The notes under the pieces: generated by a model
Database searches by the model: none
What the model was told of the DNA's origin: nothing
Seen by the model: only the letters and a program-made list of their open reading frames with translations
Source: Clostridium beijerinckii
GTDB taxonomy: Bacteria > Bacillota > Clostridia > Clostridiales > Clostridiaceae
Reading direction: 5' to 3'
NCBI RefSeq assembly: GCF_036699995.1
Contig: NZ_CP144906.1
Span: 4,909,001-4,973,000, forward strand
Length of the DNA stretch: 64,000 bases
In this document: one piece after another, positions 47,529 to 55,448 of the stretch
Numbering within the stretch: position 1 is the stretch's first letter
Layout of the letters: every line of letters begins with the position of its first letter
Made by a program: the position numbers and the translations under genes

Positions 47529-48815
47529 TTATGAAGCCTCTATTGCATTTTCTATTTTATTCGATACCTTAGAAGTTTTAACCGCAATCATTAGAAATAC
47601 TGATAACAAAAGTGACCCTGACATAAATATATATGATGCATCTACTGAGCCTGTTATACCATTCAAATATCCTACGACATATGAGCCTACAAATGATCCT
47701 AGTGCACCCATACTATTGATTAAGGCACTTGCTCCTCCAGATACATTCTTAGGTAATATTTCTGTAATTATTGCAAAAAACGGACCATAAGGTGCATACA
47801 TAACCCCTCCTGCAATTACAAGTAAAATATATGATAGCCAAAAGTTTGAAGTTCCAATTAAATATGAACCAAAAAATGCAATTGTACCTATTAATAAGTA
47901 CACCCAAACAAATGTCTTTCTATTTCCGGTACGATCTGAATAATAAGATGATACTAGCATCAATACTACTGCTAAAGCATATGGTAATGATGATAGCCAA
48001 CCTGCTGAAACAATACCAATTTGAGGACTTGCCTTTAGTATTGATGGTAGCCACATTACAAAACCGTAAACCCCTATACTCCAGAAGAAATATTGAAATG
48101 ATAAAATTATTACCTTAGGTGATTTAAATGCTTCTCTATAATTTTTTACTGGCTTTATACCTTTTTGTTCTTCCTCCATCACCATCTCAATATCTTTCTT
48201 TTCCTGTTCAGTTAGCCATTTTGCTTCCTTTGGTTTATTATCTGAAAGTTTCAACCAAAAGAATGCCCATAAAATTGGTGGTATTCCTTCAAGTATAAAC
48301 ATCCATCTCCATCCTACAGAATTTACTAGATATCCTGATACAATTGACATCCATAAAACAGTAGCTGGATTACCTAAAATTAGAAATGTATTTGCTCTTG
48401 AACGTTCTTTTTTTGTGAACCAATTACTTAAAAAAATCAACATAGCTGGCATAACAGCACTTTCAATTATTCCAAGTATAAATCTAGTGACCATTAAAAC
48501 TTTTACATTCGTTATTAAACCATTTGAAGCAGCTAATATCCCCCAGAATATTAAACTCCAAAAAACTAATTTTTTAGCACTTTTCTTTTCTGCAAACCAT
48601 GCTGCTGGTACTTGAAAAAAGAAATATCCTAAGAAAAATAAGGCGGATAGAAGTGATGCTATCGATGCTGTAATATGCAAAGATTCACCCATACCTCCTG
48701 CAACACCAAAACTATAATTTGCACGATCCAAGTAAGCCAGGCTATAAGTAATAAATGCTACTGGTATTAATCTTTTCCACCTTTTAGAAGTTAATTGAAT
48801 ACTTGATTTATCCAT
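47529..48815 (-). CDS. MFS transporter, anion:cation symporter (ACS) family
   Basis: A 428-aa permease with twelve predicted membrane segments. The N-terminal stretch KRWKRLIPVAFITYSLAYLDRANYSFGVAG and the RFILGIIESAVMPAMLIFLSNWF segment are typical of the ACS family that imports hexuronates, glucarate, tartrate and related sugar acids. The ATG at 48815 is chosen because GGAGG is seven bases upstream; starts 15-36 bases further out lack one. It is a separate unit sharing the LacI operator and promoter with the lacI operon, so the two are co-regulated. Substrate not determined. Confidence 0.88.
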   Translation of the reverse strand: MDKSSIQLTSKRWKRLIPVAFITYSLAYLDRANYSFGVAGGMGESLHITASIASLLSALFFLGYFFFQVPAAWFAEKKSAKKLVFWSLIFWGILAASNGLITNVKVLMVTRFILGIIESAVMPAMLIFLSNWFTKKERSRANTFLILGNPATVLWMSIVSGYLVNSVGWRWMFILEGIPPILWAFFWLKLSDNKPKEAKWLTEQEKKDIEMVMEEEQKGIKPVKNYREAFKSPKVIILSFQYFFWSIGVYGFVMWLPSILKASPQIGIVSAGWLSSLPYALAVVLMLVSSYYSDRTGNRKTFVWVYLLIGTIAFFGSYLIGTSNFWLSYILLVIAGGVMYAPYGPFFAIITEILPKNVSGGASALINSMGALGSFVGSYVVGYLNGITGSVDASYIFMSGSLLLSVFLMIAVKTSKVSNKIENAIEAS

Positions 48816-48989
48816 TTCATATCCTCCCATAATAATCATTTTAATTTCCATATAATTTAATAATTAAAAACAATTTCAGCTTTATTGTGCAATCATTTGT
48901 TCAATTTAGAAAATTTATTATTCCTTCAGCGAGTTTATAATAATATCGATTATTTTCTTGCATTCCCCCTACCGTTATTAGGCTATTTC

Positions 48990-49030
48990 AAATATTCAGA
49001 TTTAAAACTCAAGTTTAAATTTGAATATTT
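48990..49030. other. Leader hairpin of the MFS gene
   Basis: AAATATTCAGATTTAAA (48990-49006) pairs with TTTAAATTTGAATATTT (49014-49030) with one mismatch and a 7-base loop. It lies in the roughly 250-base leader between operator and start codon. There is no T-run on the minus strand. Confidence 0.55.
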
Positions 49031-49047
49031 TCACTTTAGTTTATCGT

Positions 49048-49106
49048 TTTAGTTAACCGGTTTCTAAACTTAATATAATGTTAACGCTTTCACCAAAAGA
49101 TGTCAA
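49048..49106 (-). promoter_or_regulatory. Promoter, cre site and LacI-type operator of the MFS gene
   Basis: On the minus strand, TTGACA (49101-49106) is followed after 17 bases by TAACAT (49078-49083). The spacer overlaps TGAAAGCGTTAACA (49079-49092), which matches the CcpA cre consensus. The site at 49048-49068, with central AACCGGTT and TTTAG/CTAAA arms, matches the one at 47301-47321 except for one base. Catabolite repression plus induction by release of LacI are expected. Confidence 0.83.
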
Positions 49107-49146
49107 GTAGTATTTATAAAAACTTAAAATCACTTATACGCATAAT

Positions 49147-50247
49147 TAGGTTGTTGAGTAAACAAAATTTGTAAAAAGTAAATAAGCCATTCCTTTGTGA
49201 TATAATAATTTCGCTAAAAACCAAATCACATCACACAAGGAATGACTTAAATATGATTATATCACGAAAGATTAAAACTGAAAATGATAATTATAAGATT
49301 TTTGAAGCTGTTAAAATTGCATTTGCTAAATTAAATTCTAATAGTAAAAATGCTAAAGGCCGACCACGAAAGTACTCAGATGAGCAAATAGTTGCCTGCA
49401 TGTTATATGGTGTTAAACATAGTATATTCAGTCTGAGAGAACTTGAATACGAAATAAAAAAAGATTATGTGTTTCAATCTATAATTAATCTTAATGAAAT
49501 ACCTGATTATTCTACCTTTTCGTTAAGAGCTAAGACTTTAGAGAAACATATATATTATGGTATTTATGCTATGTTTGTTGAACTTATTAACCCAGAAACT
49601 AGACTATGTGCAATTGATGCTACTGCCTTAAGAAGTTCAAAATACGATAGCGAAGCTAAATCCGGCAAAGGTACACGTCTGGGATATTATAAAGGTTACA
49701 AGTTACACTGCATTGCAACAGTTACTGATACTATGATTCCTCTAGTTTTTAGTTTAACAACAGCTAATGTTTACGATAATCAAGTTCAGGATTTACTATA
49801 TGAAGCTAAAAATTATAATCCATTCTTAATACTTGCTGATGCGGCATATGACTCAGTCGAATGGTTTGAAATTGCTGCAAAACTAGAATTTAATTTATTA
49901 GCTGATATAAATATGCGTAAAGCTAAAAGCATTGAGGCGTTCATTGATAAACGATATGAGAATGCTTTATTTTTTGAATCTCCTATCGGAGCGAACCTAT
50001 ATAAAAATAGATTGAAAATAGAGCAATTATTCTCAGTTCTAAAAGGTTTATATAACTTAGAAAATCCAAGGCTCTATGGCAAGCCCGATACGAACGTCAT
50101 ATAAAATGGGTTTTATTAGCCTATTTAATAGATGAATTTAATAAAAAACAGCAGGGAATAAAATCGAGAAAATATCCTTGGAATCTTTGATTCCTAAGAA
50201 TATTTTCTTAAATAACTATTTGTAAAAATTAGTTATTCAACAACCTA
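49147..50247 (+). mobile_element. Insertion sequence with frameshifted DDE transposase
   Basis: The 1,101-bp element starts TAGGTTGTTGAGTAA and ends with the inverted counterpart TTATTCAACAACCTA (one mismatch in 15). ATAAT directly flanks both ends (49142-49146 and 50248-50252), a plausible 5-bp target duplication. It inserted about 40 bp upstream of the -35 box of the MFS promoter. Related end sequences occur at 58001-58107. Confidence 0.8.
49253..50190 (+). pseudogene. IS4/IS5-like DDE transposase, frameshifted near the C-terminus
   Basis: The intact part encodes 283 residues: a helical N-terminus (GRPRKYSDEQIVACMLYGVKH), IDATALRSSKYD with the first catalytic Asp, YYKGYKLHCIATVTD, LADAAYDSVEW with the second, and NRLKIEQLFSVLKGLYNLENPRLYG with the catalytic Glu. 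Near 50085 the frame breaks and stops at 50104. In the -1 frame the sequence continues RYERHIKWVLLAYLIDEFN to a TGA at 50190, the typical end of this family. No slippery heptamer is visible at the junction, so a one-base deletion is the simplest reading. Confidence 0.82.
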
Positions 50248-50254
50248 ATAATAA

Positions 50255-50304
50255 TTAAACCACTATAGGTCTAGAAGGCTTTATTCCAGAACATAGCGGT
50301 TTAA
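50255..50304 (-). terminator. Stem-loop after the HAD phosphatase gene
   Basis: TTAAACCACTAT (50255-50266) pairs with ATAGCGGTTTAA (50293-50304) with one mismatch and a 26-base loop. It lies 22 bases after the stop and abuts the IS end. The T-tract is weak. Confidence 0.45.
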
Positions 50305-50326
50305 CATTCTCCATATAAACTTATTT

Positions 50327-51202
50327 TTAATATTTTTTGTTCTCTAAATTCAAAGCCTTATAAATAGCTTTAGCAACTCCAGCATTATCATTGGTATCAG
50401 TTATATACTTGGCTATTTCTTTTATTTCCGGTACTGCATTTTCCATAGCAACAGATTCAGTAAATTCAGTAAACATTGAGTAATCATTAAAACTATCCCC
50501 AATAACCATTACTTCATCTCTTTTTATCCCCATTTTTTCCGCAACTCTTGCTAATATTAATCCCTTTTGTGCATTTTTATTATTTATTTCTATATTTTTA
50601 GTAAAAGTTGATGCTATAGCAAGTTCCCCTATTGATTCCAATTTGTTCTTTACCTTTTTAGTTGTTTCTTCATCGTTATAAAACGCAACAAATTTTCCTA
50701 TCTTAACATTACTATTCAAAAAATCGTTTATATCTTCAACATATTTTAAATTAATAAAATGAGGATGATTTTTAGCCATTTCCATAGCATCTTCAAAAGT
50801 TGTTTCTGGGTCAAATACCATAATTCTGTATGCAACTTCAGTTAATGCTTCCTCTCTTGTATTTACACTGTATAATCCATCATTAGTATAAATTTCAGCT
50901 ATAATTTTTTCCTTTAATATCATATCTATAATTTCTCTTGCTTGCTTACTATCAATGTAGATTCCTTCTAATACCTTTCCATTCTCATCTATGTATTCTC
51001 CACCATTTAGAACGACACATTGACATTTTAAATTAGATTCATCAAGTAAGGGTTTAACATCTTCATACATTCTTCCAGTAGAAATTGCAAATTTTACTCC
51101 CATTTTCTCAGCCATTTTTATAGCTTCTATATTTTCCTTTGATATCTTATGATTGCTATTAAGCAGTGTTCCATCCATATCAGCTGCAATAAGTTTTATC
51201 AT
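50327..51202 (-). CDS. Cof-type HAD-family phosphatase
   Basis: A 291-aa HAD IIB hydrolase: motif I LIAADMDGTLLNSNHKIS with nucleophile Asp (DMDGT), motif II AISTGR near residue 57, the C2B cap in the middle, a conserved Lys in NNKNAQKGLILARVAE, and motif III/IV VMVIGDSFNDYSMFTE with Asp residues. Such enzymes dephosphorylate sugar phosphates or flavin-type substrates with broad specificity. GGAGGGATTAAGAG precedes the ATG. A terminator separates it from the GH31 operon. Confidence 0.92.
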   Translation of the reverse strand: MIKLIAADMDGTLLNSNHKISKENIEAIKMAEKMGVKFAISTGRMYEDVKPLLDESNLKCQCVVLNGGEYIDENGKVLEGIYIDSKQAREIIDMILKEKIIAEIYTNDGLYSVNTREEALTEVAYRIMVFDPETTFEDAMEMAKNHPHFINLKYVEDINDFLNSNVKIGKFVAFYNDEETTKKVKNKLESIGELAIASTFTKNIEINNKNAQKGLILARVAEKMGIKRDEVMVIGDSFNDYSMFTEFTESVAMENAVPEIKEIAKYITDTNDNAGVAKAIYKALNLENKKY

Positions 51203-51302
51203 CTCTTAATCCCTCCATACTCGTTTATATATTCTACAACATGTATTTACTCAAAATTTTCTTGTAAAATATTTACCTATAATTTCTATTATATACTATA
51301 AT

Positions 51303-51341
51303 ACAAAAAAAATAAGGCTAAAGATACTTCTTCTCTAGCCT
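51303..51341 (-). terminator. Terminator after the first GH31 gene
   Basis: AGGCTA (51315-51320) pairs with TAGCCT (51336-51341). On the minus strand the stem is followed by TATTTTTTTT. It closes the GH31 operon; the rest of the 311-bp gap 51203-51513 is AT-rich and empty. Confidence 0.75.
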
Positions 51342-51513
51342 CAAATTCTAAATAGAATTAATTATTAATTTTATTCTCTTCTATCTATTTATATATTTTT
51401 TCATTTATTTTATTATAACTAGTGCCATAATTTCTTATAAGCATAAGCCATCTTAAGTAAGATGAATGCTCCCATTATACTTTTTTCTCATGTATATTTC
51501 TGAATATTACAAT

Positions 51514-54003
51514 TTATATAGAAATTAAATCTTTAACGCTAAAATTAACATTAAGATCATAATTTTCAGTTATATTCTGATATTTTATTTTAGTTGTTTT
51601 TTGTTCTATATCAAAATACCAACCATCTTCGCTTAATTCCCATTCTTTTATATCTAGGAACATAGTAAGCTTCTTATCTCTTAAGTTAACTTGAACTGGA
51701 GCTATATCCTTACATATTAAATCTATATTGATTTCTTTAGGCTGCTTATCATATGTGCCTTCTTTTTCAAATACAATTTTAACACTATTCTCCCTCTTCA
51801 CTGATATTAACGTCTTTAAGCATTCACCATTTTTGTAGTTATTAGTTGTACCATCGTCTTCATATAATACAAAGCTTGATTCCTCTGATGGCTCTATTAG
51901 AAGCTTAAGTTTTTCTATTGAATCATTATGAATATTCATTAAGCCTTCAGCCATTGGAATTATTGCTCCACTTCTAAAGAACATAGGAATAGAGTTTAAT
52001 GAAACTTCAACTTCAACCGTCTGTCCCCCTTCGTATGCCTGTTTTGTATACCAATCAAACCAAACAGCTCCTTCAGGTAAATATACTTTTCTTATTTTTG
52101 CACCTTTTTCTAGGACGTTTGCAATCAAAATAGAACTTCCAAGCATAAAATCAAAGCTTTCCTCAAGTAATTTTTTATCATCTTGGAATTCATATATTAA
52201 AGGCCTCATAATTGGTGATCCTTCTTTAGATGCTTCAAATAACAATGAATATAAGTATGGTACTAATTTATATCTAAGCTTTATAGCTTCTTTTATATAT
52301 TTTGTATAAGATGGATACATCCATGGTTCTGTAACAGTATTATCAGTATTGCAAGAATGAATTGAGAACCTTGGTTGGAATATTCCGTTTTGAACCCATC
52401 TTACAAATAGCTCTGGCTCAGGTGCTGGTCCAAAAAATCCTCCTATATCACATCCTTGATTTGCAACTCCTGAAAGTCCCATTCCAAGCATTACTGGAAT
52501 ATTGAATTTTAAACTCTTCCAACTTGTATTATTATCTCCAGCCCATGTTTGAGCGTAACGTTGAATTCCTGCAAATCCAGCCCTATTCACTATATATGGT
52601 CTTACATTGGGATAAACTTCTGTGACTGTTTCCTTTGCCATAAATGCCATTAAATTTGGCATTATTGGTCTTAAACCACTTATTTCTTTCTTCATACCCT
52701 CAAAATGGCAAATTGCTTCTGTATTATTTATTTCATACTCATTATTATCATTCCATATAGATGTAATTCCCAATGAAACTAAGGATTCTTTTAAATGCTT
52801 TTTCCACAATTCTCTTCCCTTAGGATTTGTAAAATCTACAAAAGAAGCTTGTCCTCCCCAATATCTATCTGTTTGAGATTTTTCTCCTTCGTCGTCCTTT
52901 ATATAAGCCCCAGCTTCATCAAATTCTTTGTATAGCGGATTAGAAATTAACATACCTGGTTTTATGTTAGGTGCCACGCAAGCCCCTTTTTCCTTCACTT
53001 GGCTTACAAAATCTTCAGGGTTTTTGAATCTATCATAATTCCAATTGAATACATATCTTTTTCCATCTTCCCCTGTAGTATATCCTGATGACATAAAGAA
53101 ACCATCACAAGGGATTCCTTCTTCTTTACACCTATCTAAAAATCGTAAGATAGCTTTATCTGAATCTTTATCTAATTCTGTGTAATACATAGTTGATCCC
53201 ATATATCCTAAGGAATACTTTGTAGACATTGCAGTTTTTCCTGTTAAATCAGTATAATTTCTTACCACATCTTTGATTTTAGGTCCATAAATGAAAAATG
53301 CATCTAATTCTCCACCATCAGCACAGAAATAACTGTATTTATTCCAATATCCACTTCTCTCACATCCCATATCGAAAGTAGAATCATAAGAATTGTTATA
53401 GAATATTCCGCTAGCTATGTTATTTTTATTATTAAATTTTATATAAAAAGGTATATGCTTATATAATGGATCTGTATGTTCTGAATCATAACCTATAGTA
53501 TCTACATTATGCATTCTCATTCTTCTCTTTTTCTTATTTAAATACCCAGCCTTTTCCCCAAATCCATAAAAATAATCTTCATCATCCATACATGAATAAT
53601 GATAAAGTCTTCCTAAGCTATCTTTTACATATGATTTTTCTTTTAAATCTGAATGTAATATATTGCCTTGCTTATCTGTAATCTCTACTCCAAAAGGTTC
53701 TTTATAAATATTTATATTTATACTTTTTGTAGCTAATAGAATATAATTACCTAAATCTTCATAGCTGCTGCTAATTGCCTCTACTTGCTTTCTTTCATCT
53801 TTTAATAACTCGTCCATTTTATCTTTCCAAGCTGTCATAACTAAAGCATATGATGCTTCTTCTTGAAACTCCTCATCAAAAGTACAGCGAACTCTTACTA
53901 TATCATCATTTAAAAGTATAATTCTATATTTAGCTGCATTGGTAGTTATTTCTAAATAATTATCAATATTCTTTAGACTTATAATTTTATTACTTATCTT
54001 CAT
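51514..54003 (-). CDS. Glycoside hydrolase family 31 (alpha-xylosidase/alpha-glucosidase)
   Basis: An 829-aa GH31 enzyme, probably cytoplasmic as no signal peptide is seen. The N-terminal beta-sandwich runs to about residue 240. The (beta/alpha)8 barrel has the nucleophile in TSIWNDNNEYEIN (WNDxNE motif, about residue 415), the acid/base Asp in YAQTWAGDNNTSW (about 490) and RPLIYEF. A C-terminal beta domain (SIPMFFRSGAIIP, LYEDDGTT) follows. It would release alpha-linked xylose or glucose from oligosaccharides. AGGAGATAGCATT precedes the ATG. It has a paralogue at 55449-57959. Confidence 0.92.
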   Translation of the reverse strand: MKISNKIISLKNIDNYLEITTNAAKYRIILLNDDIVRVRCTFDEEFQEEASYALVMTAWKDKMDELLKDERKQVEAISSSYEDLGNYILLATKSININIYKEPFGVEITDKQGNILHSDLKEKSYVKDSLGRLYHYSCMDDEDYFYGFGEKAGYLNKKKRRMRMHNVDTIGYDSEHTDPLYKHIPFYIKFNNKNNIASGIFYNNSYDSTFDMGCERSGYWNKYSYFCADGGELDAFFIYGPKIKDVVRNYTDLTGKTAMSTKYSLGYMGSTMYYTELDKDSDKAILRFLDRCKEEGIPCDGFFMSSGYTTGEDGKRYVFNWNYDRFKNPEDFVSQVKEKGACVAPNIKPGMLISNPLYKEFDEAGAYIKDDEGEKSQTDRYWGGQASFVDFTNPKGRELWKKHLKESLVSLGITSIWNDNNEYEINNTEAICHFEGMKKEISGLRPIMPNLMAFMAKETVTEVYPNVRPYIVNRAGFAGIQRYAQTWAGDNNTSWKSLKFNIPVMLGMGLSGVANQGCDIGGFFGPAPEPELFVRWVQNGIFQPRFSIHSCNTDNTVTEPWMYPSYTKYIKEAIKLRYKLVPYLYSLLFEASKEGSPIMRPLIYEFQDDKKLLEESFDFMLGSSILIANVLEKGAKIRKVYLPEGAVWFDWYTKQAYEGGQTVEVEVSLNSIPMFFRSGAIIPMAEGLMNIHNDSIEKLKLLIEPSEESSFVLYEDDGTTNNYKNGECLKTLISVKRENSVKIVFEKEGTYDKQPKEINIDLICKDIAPVQVNLRDKKLTMFLDIKEWELSEDGWYFDIEQKTTKIKYQNITENYDLNVNFSVKDLISI

Positions 54004-54100
54004 AATGCTATCTCCTAGTATATTTATTTTATAATTTTTACCTTATTTACAATATAAGCCTCGTCTTATCAACCATTTTAACGAATTGAGAAATTCTTAT

Positions 54101-55042
54101 CTACTTCTCAATAATGCAGTTCACAAAATCTATGACTCCATCTTCAACTTCATCCCTAATATCTAAATAATATTGTATTTCATGACGATATCCTGAATAA
54201 ACTTTTGTCTTTACCATGTGCCCTGTTTCTGCAAGCCAATTCGACACCGCATAAACACCTTCTCCGTACAGACCAACTGGATCTTTATCTCCTGCAATAT
54301 TGTAAACTTTAATTGATGTCGGCACTTTCTCTGCCCACTTAACTCCAACAATATCATTCATTAAATTTGCAAAATAATATAGTGAACGTATATTAGGCTG
54401 CATTAGAAGATCACTATATATATCTCTTGCATGGTCTGCATTTACATCAGGATCACCACATGCCCAGGTATTTGAAGTAACAGGATTTTCTTCATAACGT
54501 TCTGTTTTCCACATCCATCCCATGAGCATCTCTAAGCAAGAAGGATCAACTTCTTCTCCTCTACCTTCATCTATTAAATTTTTAAAAACAGGTATTACTG
54601 AACTTGCTGTTGGAATTACTCCTGAAGTTCCACATAAAATCAAGCCATCAATTCCTTCTCCATAAATGGTAGCATAACATCTGGCAATCATTGATCCCAT
54701 ACTATGACCAAACATAAAATAAGGTAAATCAGGATATTCTTCTTGCACAATTTTACGAAGTGAATGTTCATCTTCTACCATTGTCATATAACCCTTATCT
54801 CCCCAATCGCTCCAATTGTCCGAAACATAAGCAGTTTTTCCATGTCCCACATGATCATCCGCAGCAACTATAAATCCTGCGTCATTTAATTTTAATATCA
54901 TGTGCATATATCTACGTGAATGTTCATGATACCCATGTATAAGCTGAATGATTCCTCTTGGTTTACAAAAAGGTGTATAAATCCATGCTTGCACCATATC
55001 TCTTTTATTAAATGATTCGAAACTTTTTTCTTGAAATGCCAT
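54101..55042 (-). CDS. Alpha/beta hydrolase, lysophospholipase-like
   Basis: A 313-aa alpha/beta hydrolase of the Hydrolase_4 (monoglyceride lipase-like) group. It has IIQLIHGYHEHSRRY near residue 33 (oxyanion HG), the nucleophile elbow FGHSMGSMIARC (Ser about 115), an acid residue in IAGDKDPVG and the final His in YSGYRHEIQYY. In this setting a carbohydrate esterase removing acyl groups from xylan fragments is possible, but a lipid substrate is equally consistent. AAGGAGGCTTTCTT precedes the ATG. It lies between the two GH31 genes. Confidence 0.88.
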   Translation of the reverse strand: MAFQEKSFESFNKRDMVQAWIYTPFCKPRGIIQLIHGYHEHSRRYMHMILKLNDAGFIVAADDHVGHGKTAYVSDNWSDWGDKGYMTMVEDEHSLRKIVQEEYPDLPYFMFGHSMGSMIARCYATIYGEGIDGLILCGTSGVIPTASSVIPVFKNLIDEGRGEEVDPSCLEMLMGWMWKTERYEENPVTSNTWACGDPDVNADHARDIYSDLLMQPNIRSLYYFANLMNDIVGVKWAEKVPTSIKVYNIAGDKDPVGLYGEGVYAVSNWLAETGHMVKTKVYSGYRHEIQYYLDIRDEVEDGVIDFVNCIIEK

Positions 55043-55203
55043 AAGAAAGCCTCCTTGAATTCTATATATTTTTTCAATTCAATTTCCAAATAATTATTTT
55101 CATACACTTCAATAATAGTTATTTCATTACAGATATCCAATTCAAAAATTCAACTCGTAATTGGCATAACTATCTATCATATAATTTTGAGTACATAACT
55201 ATA

Positions 55204-55395
55204 CTAGAAATAAGTAACATATTGTGTGCAGTGTTTCATTGGAATTTTTCTGGTAATGATTCTTAACTAGAAGTTGTTCCACAATGCTTGTTCAAAACTT
55301 GTTTTTGAGGCAAGCATTGTGGGTGCAACTTCTAGTCGTAGAATCATCCATAAAAATTCCTGGAAACCGAAACACAATATGTTACTTGTTTCGGT
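55204..55395. repeat. Dispersed palindromic repeat, copy C
   Basis: A 192-bp element with arms of about 84 bases that are inverted copies of each other (AAGTAACATATTGTGT at both ends, ACTAGAAGTTG near the centre, CAATGCTTG and CAAGCATTG around the loop). It fills about half of the 406-bp gap between the second GH31 and the hydrolase gene (55043-55448). Same family as 23305-23624 and 42286-42481; otherwise the gap is empty. Confidence 0.88.
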
Positions 55396-55448
55396 AAGTC
55401 ACACAAAGTCTAGTTTACATACTTAATATCTATATTGAAGCATAGGCT

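Noticed and set aside
50080..50110. Programmed -1 frameshift in the transposase
   Set aside because: No X-XXY-YYZ slippery heptamer or downstream pseudoknot is visible; a one-base deletion explains the break better, though only other copies can settle it.
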